A program made the position numbers and the translations under genes. The notes under the pieces were generated by a model. It was not told the origin of the DNA. It did not search any database and saw nothing but the letters and a program-made list of their open reading frames with translations. Shown here one piece after another: positions 54,266-62,432 of a stretch of DNA of 64,000 nt (positions within the stretch are counted from its first letter, which is position 1; the number at the start of each line of letters is the position of its first letter). The stretch is from positions 8,085 to 72,084 of the forward strand of contig JBBIPZ010000002.1 of NCBI GenBank assembly GCA_037442505.1, read 5' to 3'. Origin of the DNA: JBBIPZ01 sp037442505 [NCBI: Deltaproteobacteria bacterium] (GTDB lineage Bacteria > CALINM01).

Positions 54266-54749
54266 TGTCATTTTTTTAATTTTCTGGTTAGTAATAGCGG
54301 TTTTTGCAGTTTTAGCGGTTTTCCTTCAAAAGCCGATATACAATGCCTTTGCAATGGCATTTTCTATCTTCTCTATTGCGGGCATGTATGTCTTTTTAGG
54401 ATATGAATTTCTGGCAGCGCTTCAGGTACTTGTTTATGTAGGGGCTATTTCTGTTGCGATTATCTTCGTTATCATGCTTTCCCCACCAGTTACAGTTTCG
54501 CCTAAAAAGATCAACCCCTACAAAATCTTTATTGGTATTGTTACTTCCTTAGCGCTTTTTATTCTGATTTTTGTACTTTATTACGGAAAGTTTTTAAGTG
54601 AGAAGATAAATCTTAACCAGCCATCACAGGGCGTGAAAGAGATAGGCAATCTGCTCGCGATGCCTTATGCAGTGCCTTTTGAAATTATATCGGTAATTTT
54701 GCTTGTTGCGATTATGGGTGCCATAGTTCTGGCAAAGAAGGAGGAGTAA
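54255..54749 (+). CDS. nuoJ: NADH-quinone oxidoreductase subunit J (cluster 1)
   Basis: 164 residues, five membrane helices, with the conserved FLGYEFLAALQVLVYVGAISV region containing the pi-bulge helix (partly quoted). It overlaps nuoI by 11 bases and is followed by nuoK. Confidence 0.95.
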   Translation: MLNDVIFLIFWLVIAVFAVLAVFLQKPIYNAFAMAFSIFSIAGMYVFLGYEFLAALQVLVYVGAISVAIIFVIMLSPPVTVSPKKINPYKIFIGIVTSLALFILIFVLYYGKFLSEKINLNQPSQGVKEIGNLLAMPYAVPFEIISVILLVAIMGAIVLAKKEE

Positions 54750-54750
54750 A

Positions 54751-55062
54751 ATGGCTTCATCGCTTTTTTCATATCTGTTACTTAGTCTCTTCCTTGTATG
54801 TTTAGGGTTGGTAGGGGTTTTAATCAGACGAAACCTTGTTATCATGCTAATATGCATAGAATTGATACTTAATGGTGTGACTCTAAATCTGCTTGCCATT
54901 AATAAATTCGTTACCGGAGGCGCAGCTGTTGGGCAGGTAATTGCAATTTTTATTATTGCACTTGCAGCGGCAGAGACCACAATAGCATTGGCATTAATTT
55001 TCTTGACATTTAGACATTACAAAGAGATCGATTCAGAAAAACTCAATGAGCTTAAGGGGTAG
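54751..55062 (+). CDS. nuoK: NADH-quinone oxidoreductase subunit K (cluster 1)
   Basis: 103 residues, three helices, with the two buried glutamates of the proton path visible in LICIELILNGVTLNL and ALAAAETTIALALI. AAGGAGGAG precedes the ATG. Confidence 0.96.
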   Translation: MASSLFSYLLLSLFLVCLGLVGVLIRRNLVIMLICIELILNGVTLNLLAINKFVTGGAAVGQVIAIFIIALAAAETTIALALIFLTFRHYKEIDSEKLNELKG

Positions 55063-55066
55063 ATAA

Positions 55067-56953
55067 ATGACTGAAAATTTAAAACTTGTTGCATTGGCAG
55101 TTTTTTCGCCCTTCATATCGTTGCTTTTAATAGCAATATTTACCAGAGGCAGCAAGAAGCTGTCAGCATTTATTGCGATATTGGCAATTCTTGTTTCAAT
55201 GGTTATCACAATAGTGTTATATGCAAGAAACTTTGATGGAGTAAAGCAGCAGGAAGTTTACTATTTTCAATGGCTCCTGACCGACTATTTTTCTTTAAGG
55301 TTTGGTTTCATTTTTGACTCTTTAAGCCTTGGTATGATGTTTATAGTTTGTTTTGTTAGCTTGCTTGTTCATATATATTCGATTGGTTATATGCATGGTG
55401 ACAAGGGGCTTGCAAGGTTTTATGCATGGCTATCACTTTTTTCATGGGCCATGCTTGTGTTTGTTGTTTCACCAACCTTGTTACAGGCGTTTTTTGGCTG
55501 GGAGCTGGTTGGAGCTGCATCATTCTTATTGATTGGTTTTTGGTTTCATAAGCCTGAGGCAGCGGCTGCTGCAAAAAAGGCGTTTGTTATGACACGATTT
55601 GGCGATTTTGGCTTTTTTGTCGGACTTTTGATACTACTTGTATCATTTGGAAATATTGACTTTATGACATTAAACCAGCTTGGCAAAAACCTTGGAGTGA
55701 ATCCTTCTTTTATCACTGCAACTTCACTTTTAATCTTTATGGGTATCATGGGTAAAAGCGCTCAGTTTCCTTTGCATGCCTGGTTGCCAGATGCGATGGA
55801 AGGTCCAACCCCCGTTTCTGCATTAATCCATGCAGCAACTATGGTTGCCGCAGGAATATACCTGATTGCAAGGGCATATGGCTTTTTTAGTGCTTCACCT
55901 TTTACGATGGAGTTTATTGCAGTTGTTGGCATGCTGACATCTTTAATTGCAGCAACGATAGCACTTGTACAAAACGATGTTAAGAAAGTTATGGCTTATT
56001 CAACCATCAGTCAATTAGGCCTTATGATTTCTGTTTTAGGAGGAGGAGGTTACAAGGCTGGCGTGTTCCACCTTTTTACACATGCATTCTTTAAAGCGTT
56101 ACTATTTTTATGTGCGGGTAGTTTGATACATCATTTCAATACAAACGATATGTGGGAGATGGCTGAAAAGGGCGGTGTAAGAAAGATGAAGATAACGTTA
56201 ACTACATTGATAATAGGCTCTCTTGCGCTCGCTGGCGTATTTCCTTTTGCGGGTTTCTTTAGCAAAGACGCAATAATAGTAGCCTTCGAACAAAACGGCA
56301 AAGAGCTTTTTGCTTATGCGGTCATGATTGTAAGCTTTTTGACAGCTTACTACACATTTAGAATGATTTTTGTATTACTTTCACCTGAGCCTGAATCTCA
56401 TGGTGAACATGAAGAAGGGCACGATGAGCATCATGGACACGACTCTCCCGCAAACATGACTATTCCTTTAATAATGCTTGCTGTTTTTGCTGTTTTTGTT
56501 GGATTTATTGATACACCCTGGCTGGGTGGATATTTTGATAAATTTTTACTTGGCAAAGAAGAGATTGAACATCTTCATTGGGGAGTTATGATAAAATCTA
56601 CAGTTGTTGTACTGTTAGGTATCGGTTTTGCGTACTATCAGTTTGGCGGAAAAACAGGAAGGCGGGAGGGTTTTGCTGAAAAGGTCGGCTGGATAAAGGC
56701 TATGCTTGTTAACAAATACTATGTTGACGATTTTTATTTCCTCGTTGTTAGAGGGCTTGTGATACCTTTTGCTACCGTGCTTAACTGGATAGACAGGAAG
56801 GTGATAAATGACACGGGTATAAACGGCTCGGGAAATCTCGTTTTGTATTCTGGAAGGTTTTTATCGTTTTTGATGAATGGTTTATTGCAGAGGTATCTGG
56901 GAACATCAATTGCAATACTGCTTTTTATAGTATTTCTTTGGCAGCTAATATAA
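55067..56953 (+). CDS. nuoL: NADH-quinone oxidoreductase subunit L (cluster 1)
   Basis: 628 residues, a Mrp-antiporter-like ion pump of the distal membrane arm with the lateral helix at its end. Motifs include FGWELVGAASFLLIGFW, LPDAMEGPTPVSALIHAATM and HLFTHAFFKALLFLCAGS. A His/Glu/Asp-rich loop lies near residues 443-460 (ESHGEHEEGHDEHHGHD), a possible metal-binding insert between helices. Confidence 0.97.
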   Translation: MTENLKLVALAVFSPFISLLLIAIFTRGSKKLSAFIAILAILVSMVITIVLYARNFDGVKQQEVYYFQWLLTDYFSLRFGFIFDSLSLGMMFIVCFVSLLVHIYSIGYMHGDKGLARFYAWLSLFSWAMLVFVVSPTLLQAFFGWELVGAASFLLIGFWFHKPEAAAAAKKAFVMTRFGDFGFFVGLLILLVSFGNIDFMTLNQLGKNLGVNPSFITATSLLIFMGIMGKSAQFPLHAWLPDAMEGPTPVSALIHAATMVAAGIYLIARAYGFFSASPFTMEFIAVVGMLTSLIAATIALVQNDVKKVMAYSTISQLGLMISVLGGGGYKAGVFHLFTHAFFKALLFLCAGSLIHHFNTNDMWEMAEKGGVRKMKITLTTLIIGSLALAGVFPFAGFFSKDAIIVAFEQNGKELFAYAVMIVSFLTAYYTFRMIFVLLSPEPESHGEHEEGHDEHHGHDSPANMTIPLIMLAVFAVFVGFIDTPWLGGYFDKFLLGKEEIEHLHWGVMIKSTVVVLLGIGFAYYQFGGKTGRREGFAEKVGWIKAMLVNKYYVDDFYFLVVRGLVIPFATVLNWIDRKVINDTGINGSGNLVLYSGRFLSFLMNGLLQRYLGTSIAILLFIVFLWQLI

Positions 56954-56968
56954 AAGGAGGACGGTGCC

Positions 56969-58441
56969 TTGGCTTTTCCAATCTTATCCTTTATCTTAAT
57001 AGTTCCGACGATAACTGTTTTATTAATACTTTTCTGTAAGCCAGAACAGAAGACAGCGATTAGGGTTATATCTCTTATTGGAACAGGAATTACACTTCTT
57101 CTGGCATTGATGGTGTTTATACAGTACGATCGTACTAAATACGGAATACAATTTATGGAGTTTATCCCATGGGTGCCAAAGTGGGGTATCAATTACATAC
57201 TTGGAGTAGATGGCTTAAGCGTACCTCTTGTATTGCTAAATGCAATAGCGATATTTACGGGTGTAATGGTTTCGTGGCACATTGAAGACAGAGTAAAAGA
57301 GTTTTATGGCTTCCTGATCTTTTTAGCAACAGGTGTTTTTGGTGTTTTTATGACTCAAGATCTGTTCTTTTTTGCTTTATTTTACGAAGTGGCGGTTTTG
57401 CCAATGTATCTATTAATTGCAATCTGGGGTTCAGGCAAAAATAGAGAATATGCAGCATTTAAGCTAACCCTTGTGCTTTTCTTCGGAAGTGCCTTTGTAA
57501 TGGGTGGTATCTTATACCTTTACAAGGCTGCAGGGCTAAACACATTCAACCTCATGGAGCTTAAAAGGCTGGCACAGTATCCAAGGACGGTGCAGTCAAT
57601 TCTATTTTTGTTATTTTTCATTGGTTTTGGAAGTATAGTTCCTTCTTTTCCATTACATACATGGTCTCCAGAAGGTCATGCCTGTGCACCTTCAGCAGTT
57701 AGTATGCTTCATGCCGGCGTATTGATGAAGTTAGGTGGTTATGGCTTGCTAAGGATAGCCATTCCTCTTTTGCCTGAAGGCTTACGGGATTGGGCATTGG
57801 TGATGATGGGACTTTCTATGTGTAATATCGTTTATGGGGCGTTTACTGCGATTGCACAGGATGATATGAAGTTTATGGTTGGTTTTTCAAGTGTCTCGCA
57901 TATGGGTATGGTTCTATTCGGAATATCGACGATGACGCTAACAGGTCTGAATGGAGCAGCCTTTCAGATGTTTGCACATGGTCTTGTCACAGCCCTTTAC
58001 TTCTCTTCAATCGGTGGAATGTATAACAAAACACATACACGTATGATAAGTGAGCTGGGTGGTATTGCCAATATAATGCCTCGAGCTGCATTTTTCTTTG
58101 CACTGGCGGGCATGGCTGGTCTTGGGCTTCCTGGATTTGCGCCATTTGTTGCTGAACTACTGGTTTTTATAGCCGGCGTAAAAAAATACACAATATTCGG
58201 TATAATAGCTGTTATATCAGTTGTGGTAACCGCATTTTATATCTTAAGATGTGTCCAAAGGACTTACTTTGGCAGAACCAATCCCAAATGGGAAGGACTG
58301 ACAGATATAACTAATTTTGATGTTATACCTTTAGTAATACTTGTGATTGCGTTATTTATATTTGGAATGTATCCAAGTCTTGTGCTTGATCTGCTTCAGT
58401 CTGAAACAAAAAATTTAGCAGCAAAACTGGGAACTTTATAA
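56969..58441 (+). CDS. nuoM: NADH-quinone oxidoreductase subunit M (cluster 1)
   Basis: 490 residues, antiporter-like pump. Conserved glutamate in FYEVAVLPMYLLIAIWG, lysine region FPLHTWSPEGHACAPSAVSM, and MLHAGVLMKLGGYGLLR. The start is TTG behind TAAAAGGAGG, the best-placed ribosome-binding site; no ATG is available near it. Confidence 0.96.
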   Translation: MAFPILSFILIVPTITVLLILFCKPEQKTAIRVISLIGTGITLLLALMVFIQYDRTKYGIQFMEFIPWVPKWGINYILGVDGLSVPLVLLNAIAIFTGVMVSWHIEDRVKEFYGFLIFLATGVFGVFMTQDLFFFALFYEVAVLPMYLLIAIWGSGKNREYAAFKLTLVLFFGSAFVMGGILYLYKAAGLNTFNLMELKRLAQYPRTVQSILFLLFFIGFGSIVPSFPLHTWSPEGHACAPSAVSMLHAGVLMKLGGYGLLRIAIPLLPEGLRDWALVMMGLSMCNIVYGAFTAIAQDDMKFMVGFSSVSHMGMVLFGISTMTLTGLNGAAFQMFAHGLVTALYFSSIGGMYNKTHTRMISELGGIANIMPRAAFFFALAGMAGLGLPGFAPFVAELLVFIAGVKKYTIFGIIAVISVVVTAFYILRCVQRTYFGRTNPKWEGLTDITNFDVIPLVILVIALFIFGMYPSLVLDLLQSETKNLAAKLGTL

Positions 58442-58457
58442 GTGGGGGTGGCGTAAC

Positions 58458-59876
58458 GTGTTGATGAATATATTGCCTGAAATTTTATGCTTTTTACTTT
58501 CTGTAGTGTTTTTATTTTGTTCAATAAGCAAGACAAAGTTTGAAAACCTCTACAGATTAGCCCTTATTTTTAGCTTTTTAAATTTTATCCTGGTGCTCTT
58601 AACAATAAACGCTAAGGGACTTTATTTTTATGACAGTTATAAAGTTGATCTTTTTTCTCAATCAGTTAAACTGCTTTTAACTCTCGGTCTTTTTCTTGTT
58701 ACATACATGACTGATGTAAGGTCTGATGAGCATATCAAAAAGATGTATCCCGAATTTCTCTTCTTTTTATTCACATCAAATCTTGGAATGATGATGCTTT
58801 CAAGTGCAACCGAGCTAATTACTCTATTCTTATCTCTCGAACTATCTTCATACTCTATGTTTGTTCTTGCGGGCTTTTTAAAACATAAAAAGATTAGTGC
58901 AGAGGCAGCTGTTAAGTTTACATTTATAGGTGCGGTTGCGTCTGCTATTACGCTTTATGGTTACTCATTTTTATTCAGCTACTTTACAAACACGACCTTA
59001 TTTGCAATGAGAGCAGTATCAACTACTTTAGCTGTTGATGGAATTGTGATTGTTGGAATGTTGTTTTTTCTGGGGGCTTTTATGTTTAAACTGGCAATTC
59101 TGCCTTTTAGCTTTTGGGCTCCGGATGTTTATCAGGCTTCAGATACATCTGTTACAACGTATATAGCCACAGTTTCCAAGGTGGCTGGAATTGCTGTAAT
59201 GTTGAGAATATTTATGTTTTTATTTCCAGTTTTAATCAATATAGAAAAGGTTCTACTTGTTGTTGCTGTATTAACAATGACTTTTGGAAATTTATTGGCT
59301 GTTCAACAAAAAGATTTAAAAAGACTGCTTTCCTACTCGAGTATTGCTCAGGCGGGTTATATGTTAGTTGGTGTAGTTATGATGAACGAAACTGGAGCAT
59401 CATCTACGCTTTTCTATGTGTTTTCCTATCTTATTATGAACTTTACCGTATTTCTTGTTGCAGATAATTTGATAAAGGAACAAAACAATTCAAGCATTTA
59501 CATACTGAAAGGGTTGAGCCAGAGGGCTCCTCTGCTTTCATTGGCACTTTTACTTGCACTTCTATCCTTAGGTGGTGTGCCTCCATTTGTTGGTTTTACT
59601 GGAAAATGGATGATCTTTTCTGCTGCAATAAGCAAAGGATATTTAGCCCTTGTTTTACTTGCTTTTCTAAATAGTGTTGTTTCAGTTTATTATTATCTCC
59701 TTGTTGCAAGGCAGGCTTACTTGTTTCCACCAGATATCAAAGAACCTTATAATGCGTCTACTACTTTAAAGATATATAGTTACTTTGCAATAGCGTTTAT
59801 TATTGTTTTTGGTTTTTACCCGACGCCGATGTTAAGCTGGACAGAAAAGGCGATAGCGATTTTAATATCGCATTAA
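58458..59876 (+). CDS. nuoN: NADH-quinone oxidoreductase subunit N (cluster 1)
   Basis: 472 residues, the third antiporter-like pump, with LFLSLELSSYSMFVLAGF (key glutamate), PFSFWAPDVYQASDTSVTTY and YSSIAQAGYMLVG. GTG start at 58458 behind GGGGGTGG; an ATG at 58464 is also possible. It closes the first cluster, which has no nuoE, nuoF or nuoG. Confidence 0.95.
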   Translation: MLMNILPEILCFLLSVVFLFCSISKTKFENLYRLALIFSFLNFILVLLTINAKGLYFYDSYKVDLFSQSVKLLLTLGLFLVTYMTDVRSDEHIKKMYPEFLFFLFTSNLGMMMLSSATELITLFLSLELSSYSMFVLAGFLKHKKISAEAAVKFTFIGAVASAITLYGYSFLFSYFTNTTLFAMRAVSTTLAVDGIVIVGMLFFLGAFMFKLAILPFSFWAPDVYQASDTSVTTYIATVSKVAGIAVMLRIFMFLFPVLINIEKVLLVVAVLTMTFGNLLAVQQKDLKRLLSYSSIAQAGYMLVGVVMMNETGASSTLFYVFSYLIMNFTVFLVADNLIKEQNNSSIYILKGLSQRAPLLSLALLLALLSLGGVPPFVGFTGKWMIFSAAISKGYLALVLLAFLNSVVSVYYYLLVARQAYLFPPDIKEPYNASTTLKIYSYFAIAFIIVFGFYPTPMLSWTEKAIAILISH

Positions 59877-59881
59877 AAGAC

Positions 59882-59910
59882 TTGACTTTTTATGTGTAAA
59901 CTAATATGTA
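59882..59910 (+). promoter_or_regulatory. candidate promoter of the second nuo cluster
   Basis: TTGACT (59882-59887), a 17-base spacer and TATGTA (59905-59910) in the 75-base gap after nuoN. It would allow separate expression of the second cluster. The -10 match is only moderate. Confidence 0.4.
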
Positions 59911-59951
59911 ATACTTAATTTACAGAGATAATTTTTTGGGGGGAGGCAACA

Positions 59952-60305
59952 TTGCAAAACTATCTACCTATCTTAATATTAAGCATAATTGCACTGATAT
60001 TTGCCTGTGGTTCATTGATCGTATCCTCACTAATCGGACAGAAAAAGCCAAATGAAGACAAACTTAGACCTTATGAATGTGGAGTTATTCCAGTTGGTGA
60101 TGCAAGACAGCGTTATCCTGTTCGTTATTATGTTGTAGCGATGCTTTTTATCGTGTTTGATATAGAAGCAGCGTTTATGTATCCATGGGCTGTTTTGTTT
60201 AAAGAACTGGGGTGGTTTGGATTCTTAGAGATGCTCGTATTTATGGCAATATTAATCATTGGACTAATCTATGTTTGGGGTAAAGGAGCTTTAGAATGGG
60301 AATAG
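59952..60305 (+). CDS. nuoA: NADH-quinone oxidoreductase subunit A (cluster 2)
   Basis: 117 residues, three helices, with [20 protein letters not shown] and [15 protein letters not shown]. It starts with TTG directly behind GGGGGGAGG. It is a diverged paralogue of the cluster 1 subunit and begins a second A-B-C-D order. Confidence 0.93.
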   Translation: MQNYLPILILSIIALIFACGSLIVSSLIGQKKPNEDKLRPYECGVIPVGDARQRYPVRYYVVAMLFIVFDIEAAFMYPWAVLFKELGWFGFLEMLVFMAILIIGLIYVWGKGALEWE

Positions 60306-60769
60306 AAAGTCACTTAGGTATAATCACTACATCACTTGACAAAATTGTCAACTGGGGCAGAAAAAACTCGCTCTGGCCCATGACGTTTGGACTTGCTTGT
60401 TGTGCTTTAGAAATGATGGTTGCTGCATCAGCAAGACACGACATATCAAGATTTGGGGCAGAGGTGTTTAGAGGCTCACCAAGGCAGGCAGATCTTTTAA
60501 TCGTTCCCGGAACGCTAACAAAAAAGATGCTTCCTTATGTCTTGCGCCTGTATAATCAGATGCCTGAACCAAAGTGGGTAATAGCTTACGGCGCATGTGC
60601 ATGTTCTGGAGGAATTTTTAATACATACAACGTTGTTCAGGGTGTTGATAAAGTAATTCCCGTAGATGTATATGTTGCTGGATGCCCACCTAAGCCGGAG
60701 GCATTGTTAAGAGCTATTGTGATGTTAAGGAAAAAGATTGAGAAAGAAACCTTAAAGGATAGGGTATAG
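60296..60769 (+). CDS. nuoB: NADH-quinone oxidoreductase subunit B (cluster 2)
   Basis: 157 residues with N2 ligands Cys35-Cys36 ([10 protein letters not shown]), Cys101 (GACACSGG) and Cys130 ([10 protein letters not shown]). An extra cysteine follows at 103. It overlaps nuoA of the same cluster by ten bases. Confidence 0.96.
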   Translation: MGIESHLGIITTSLDKIVNWGRKNSLWPMTFGLACCALEMMVAASARHDISRFGAEVFRGSPRQADLLIVPGTLTKKMLPYVLRLYNQMPEPKWVIAYGACACSGGIFNTYNVVQGVDKVIPVDVYVAGCPPKPEALLRAIVMLRKKIEKETLKDRV

Positions 60770-60777
60770 GAGTTTAT

Positions 60778-61242
60778 ATGAACTCAACTGAGATTTTTGA
60801 GACAATTAAGAGTGATTGTAGAAACTTATTAAAAGATGCTTTTTCAGGCATTGATTTGTCTACTTTTGTTATAGAGCCGGAACACCTGATAGAATTTATG
60901 AAATACATTAAAAATACACCTGAACTTTCTTTTGATTTGATAACAGATATTACTGCGGTAGATTATCCAAATAGAACCAAACGTTTTGAGCTTGTTTACC
61001 ATATCTTTTCCATCAAAAATAGTTTGAGGATCAGGGTAAAAACTAACGTTGAGGACGGTGGAAGTATTGAAAGTGTGACGTGTATATGGAAAGGTGCAGA
61101 ATGGCTTGAAAGGGAGGTTTTTGATATGTTTGGTGTCAACTTTAAAAATCATCCCGATTTAAGAAGAATTTTGATGAATGAAGACTATAAATATCACCCA
61201 TTAAAGAAGGAATTTCCCTTACAGGGATATGAGGAGTCATAA
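60778..61242 (+). CDS. nuoC: NADH-quinone oxidoreductase subunit C (cluster 2)
   Basis: 154 residues with DLITDITAVDYPNR and the 30-kDa signature EREVFDMFGVNFKNHPDLRR. This copy is closer to the standard NuoC pattern than the cluster 1 copy. AGGAG precedes the ATG. Confidence 0.95.
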   Translation: MNSTEIFETIKSDCRNLLKDAFSGIDLSTFVIEPEHLIEFMKYIKNTPELSFDLITDITAVDYPNRTKRFELVYHIFSIKNSLRIRVKTNVEDGGSIESVTCIWKGAEWLEREVFDMFGVNFKNHPDLRRILMNEDYKYHPLKKEFPLQGYEES

Positions 61243-61244
61243 TA

Positions 61245-62420
61245 ATGGCTGACGAAAAGAAATACATGACCCTGAGCATGGGTCCACAGCATCCCGCAAC
61301 GCATGGTGTTTTACGTGTTATTCTTGAGTTAGATGGCGAAGTGGTTCATAAAGCTATACCAGTGATAGGCCATCTACATAGAGGCGTTGAAAAGTTAGGT
61401 GAGGCAAGGACCTATCATCAAAACATAGTTTTTTCTGATAGGCTTGACTACACCTCGGCAATGAACAATAACCTTGCATACTGTCTTACCGTAGAAAAGT
61501 TGTGTGGAATCGAAGTTCCGGATAGGGCAAAGGTGATAAGGGTTATAATGGCAGAATTATCTCGTATCGCTGCCCATTTAATCTGGCTTGCGACGCATGC
61601 GCTTGATATTGGTGCGATGACCCTTTATTTTTACTGCTTCAGGGAAAGAGAAGAGATTCTTGATATGTTTGAGCTTGCAAGCGGGCAGAGATTAACTCCA
61701 TCTTATATAAGAATTGGTGGCGTAATGAATGATCTGCCAGATGGTTTTATTGAGCGTTTGAAAAAGTTTGTTGATAATTTTGATGCACATGTTGACGAGT
61801 ACGAAACACTTTTAACTAAAAATCCTATCTGGATAGCAAGGACAAAGGGTGTAGGTTATATTTCTGCAGAAGACGCTATAAACTGGGGCATTACGGGTCC
61901 TGTGCTTAGAGGATCAGGGGTGAAGTTTGATTTTAGAAAGGCAACGCCGTATTCGGGCTATGAAAATTATGAGTTTGATATTCCTACCGGGACGCATGGC
62001 GATTGTTATGACAGATATTTAGTTAGGCTTGAAGAACTCAGACAGAGTAACAGGATTTTAAAGCAGGCTTTAAAGATGCTTCCATCTGGTGCTGTAAATG
62101 CAGATGTTCCTCAGCTCGTCTTTCCGGAAAAGGAGAAAGTTTTAACAAACATTGAGTCTCTCATAATGCAGTTTAAATTGGCATCTGGAGGTTTTACAGT
62201 GCCTAAGGGTGAAGTTTATGCCTCGGTCGAAAATGCTAAAGGTGAATTTGGTTATTACATTGTTAGCGATGGTTCATCAAAACCATATAGAATGAGAATC
62301 AAATCCTCGTGTTTCATTAACCTTTCTGCATTGCCTTTTATTGTTAAGGGTTCTATGGTAGCGGATGTGGTGGCGGTGATAGGTAGCATAGATATAGTTT
62401 TAGGAGAAATAGACCGTTAA
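61245..62420 (+). CDS. nuoD: NADH-quinone oxidoreductase subunit D (cluster 2)
   Basis: 391 residues, the usual NuoD length, with SMGPQHPATHGVLRVILELDGE (partly quoted), GHLHRGVEKLGE and the C-terminal DVVAVIGSIDIVLGEIDR. The spacing to nuoC is two bases. A NuoF/GltD fusion follows 12 bases later. Confidence 0.96.
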   Translation: MADEKKYMTLSMGPQHPATHGVLRVILELDGEVVHKAIPVIGHLHRGVEKLGEARTYHQNIVFSDRLDYTSAMNNNLAYCLTVEKLCGIEVPDRAKVIRVIMAELSRIAAHLIWLATHALDIGAMTLYFYCFREREEILDMFELASGQRLTPSYIRIGGVMNDLPDGFIERLKKFVDNFDAHVDEYETLLTKNPIWIARTKGVGYISAEDAINWGITGPVLRGSGVKFDFRKATPYSGYENYEFDIPTGTHGDCYDRYLVRLEELRQSNRILKQALKMLPSGAVNADVPQLVFPEKEKVLTNIESLIMQFKLASGGFTVPKGEVYASVENAKGEFGYYIVSDGSSKPYRMRIKSSCFINLSALPFIVKGSMVADVVAVIGSIDIVLGEIDR

Positions 62421-62432
62421 ACGGAGATAAAC

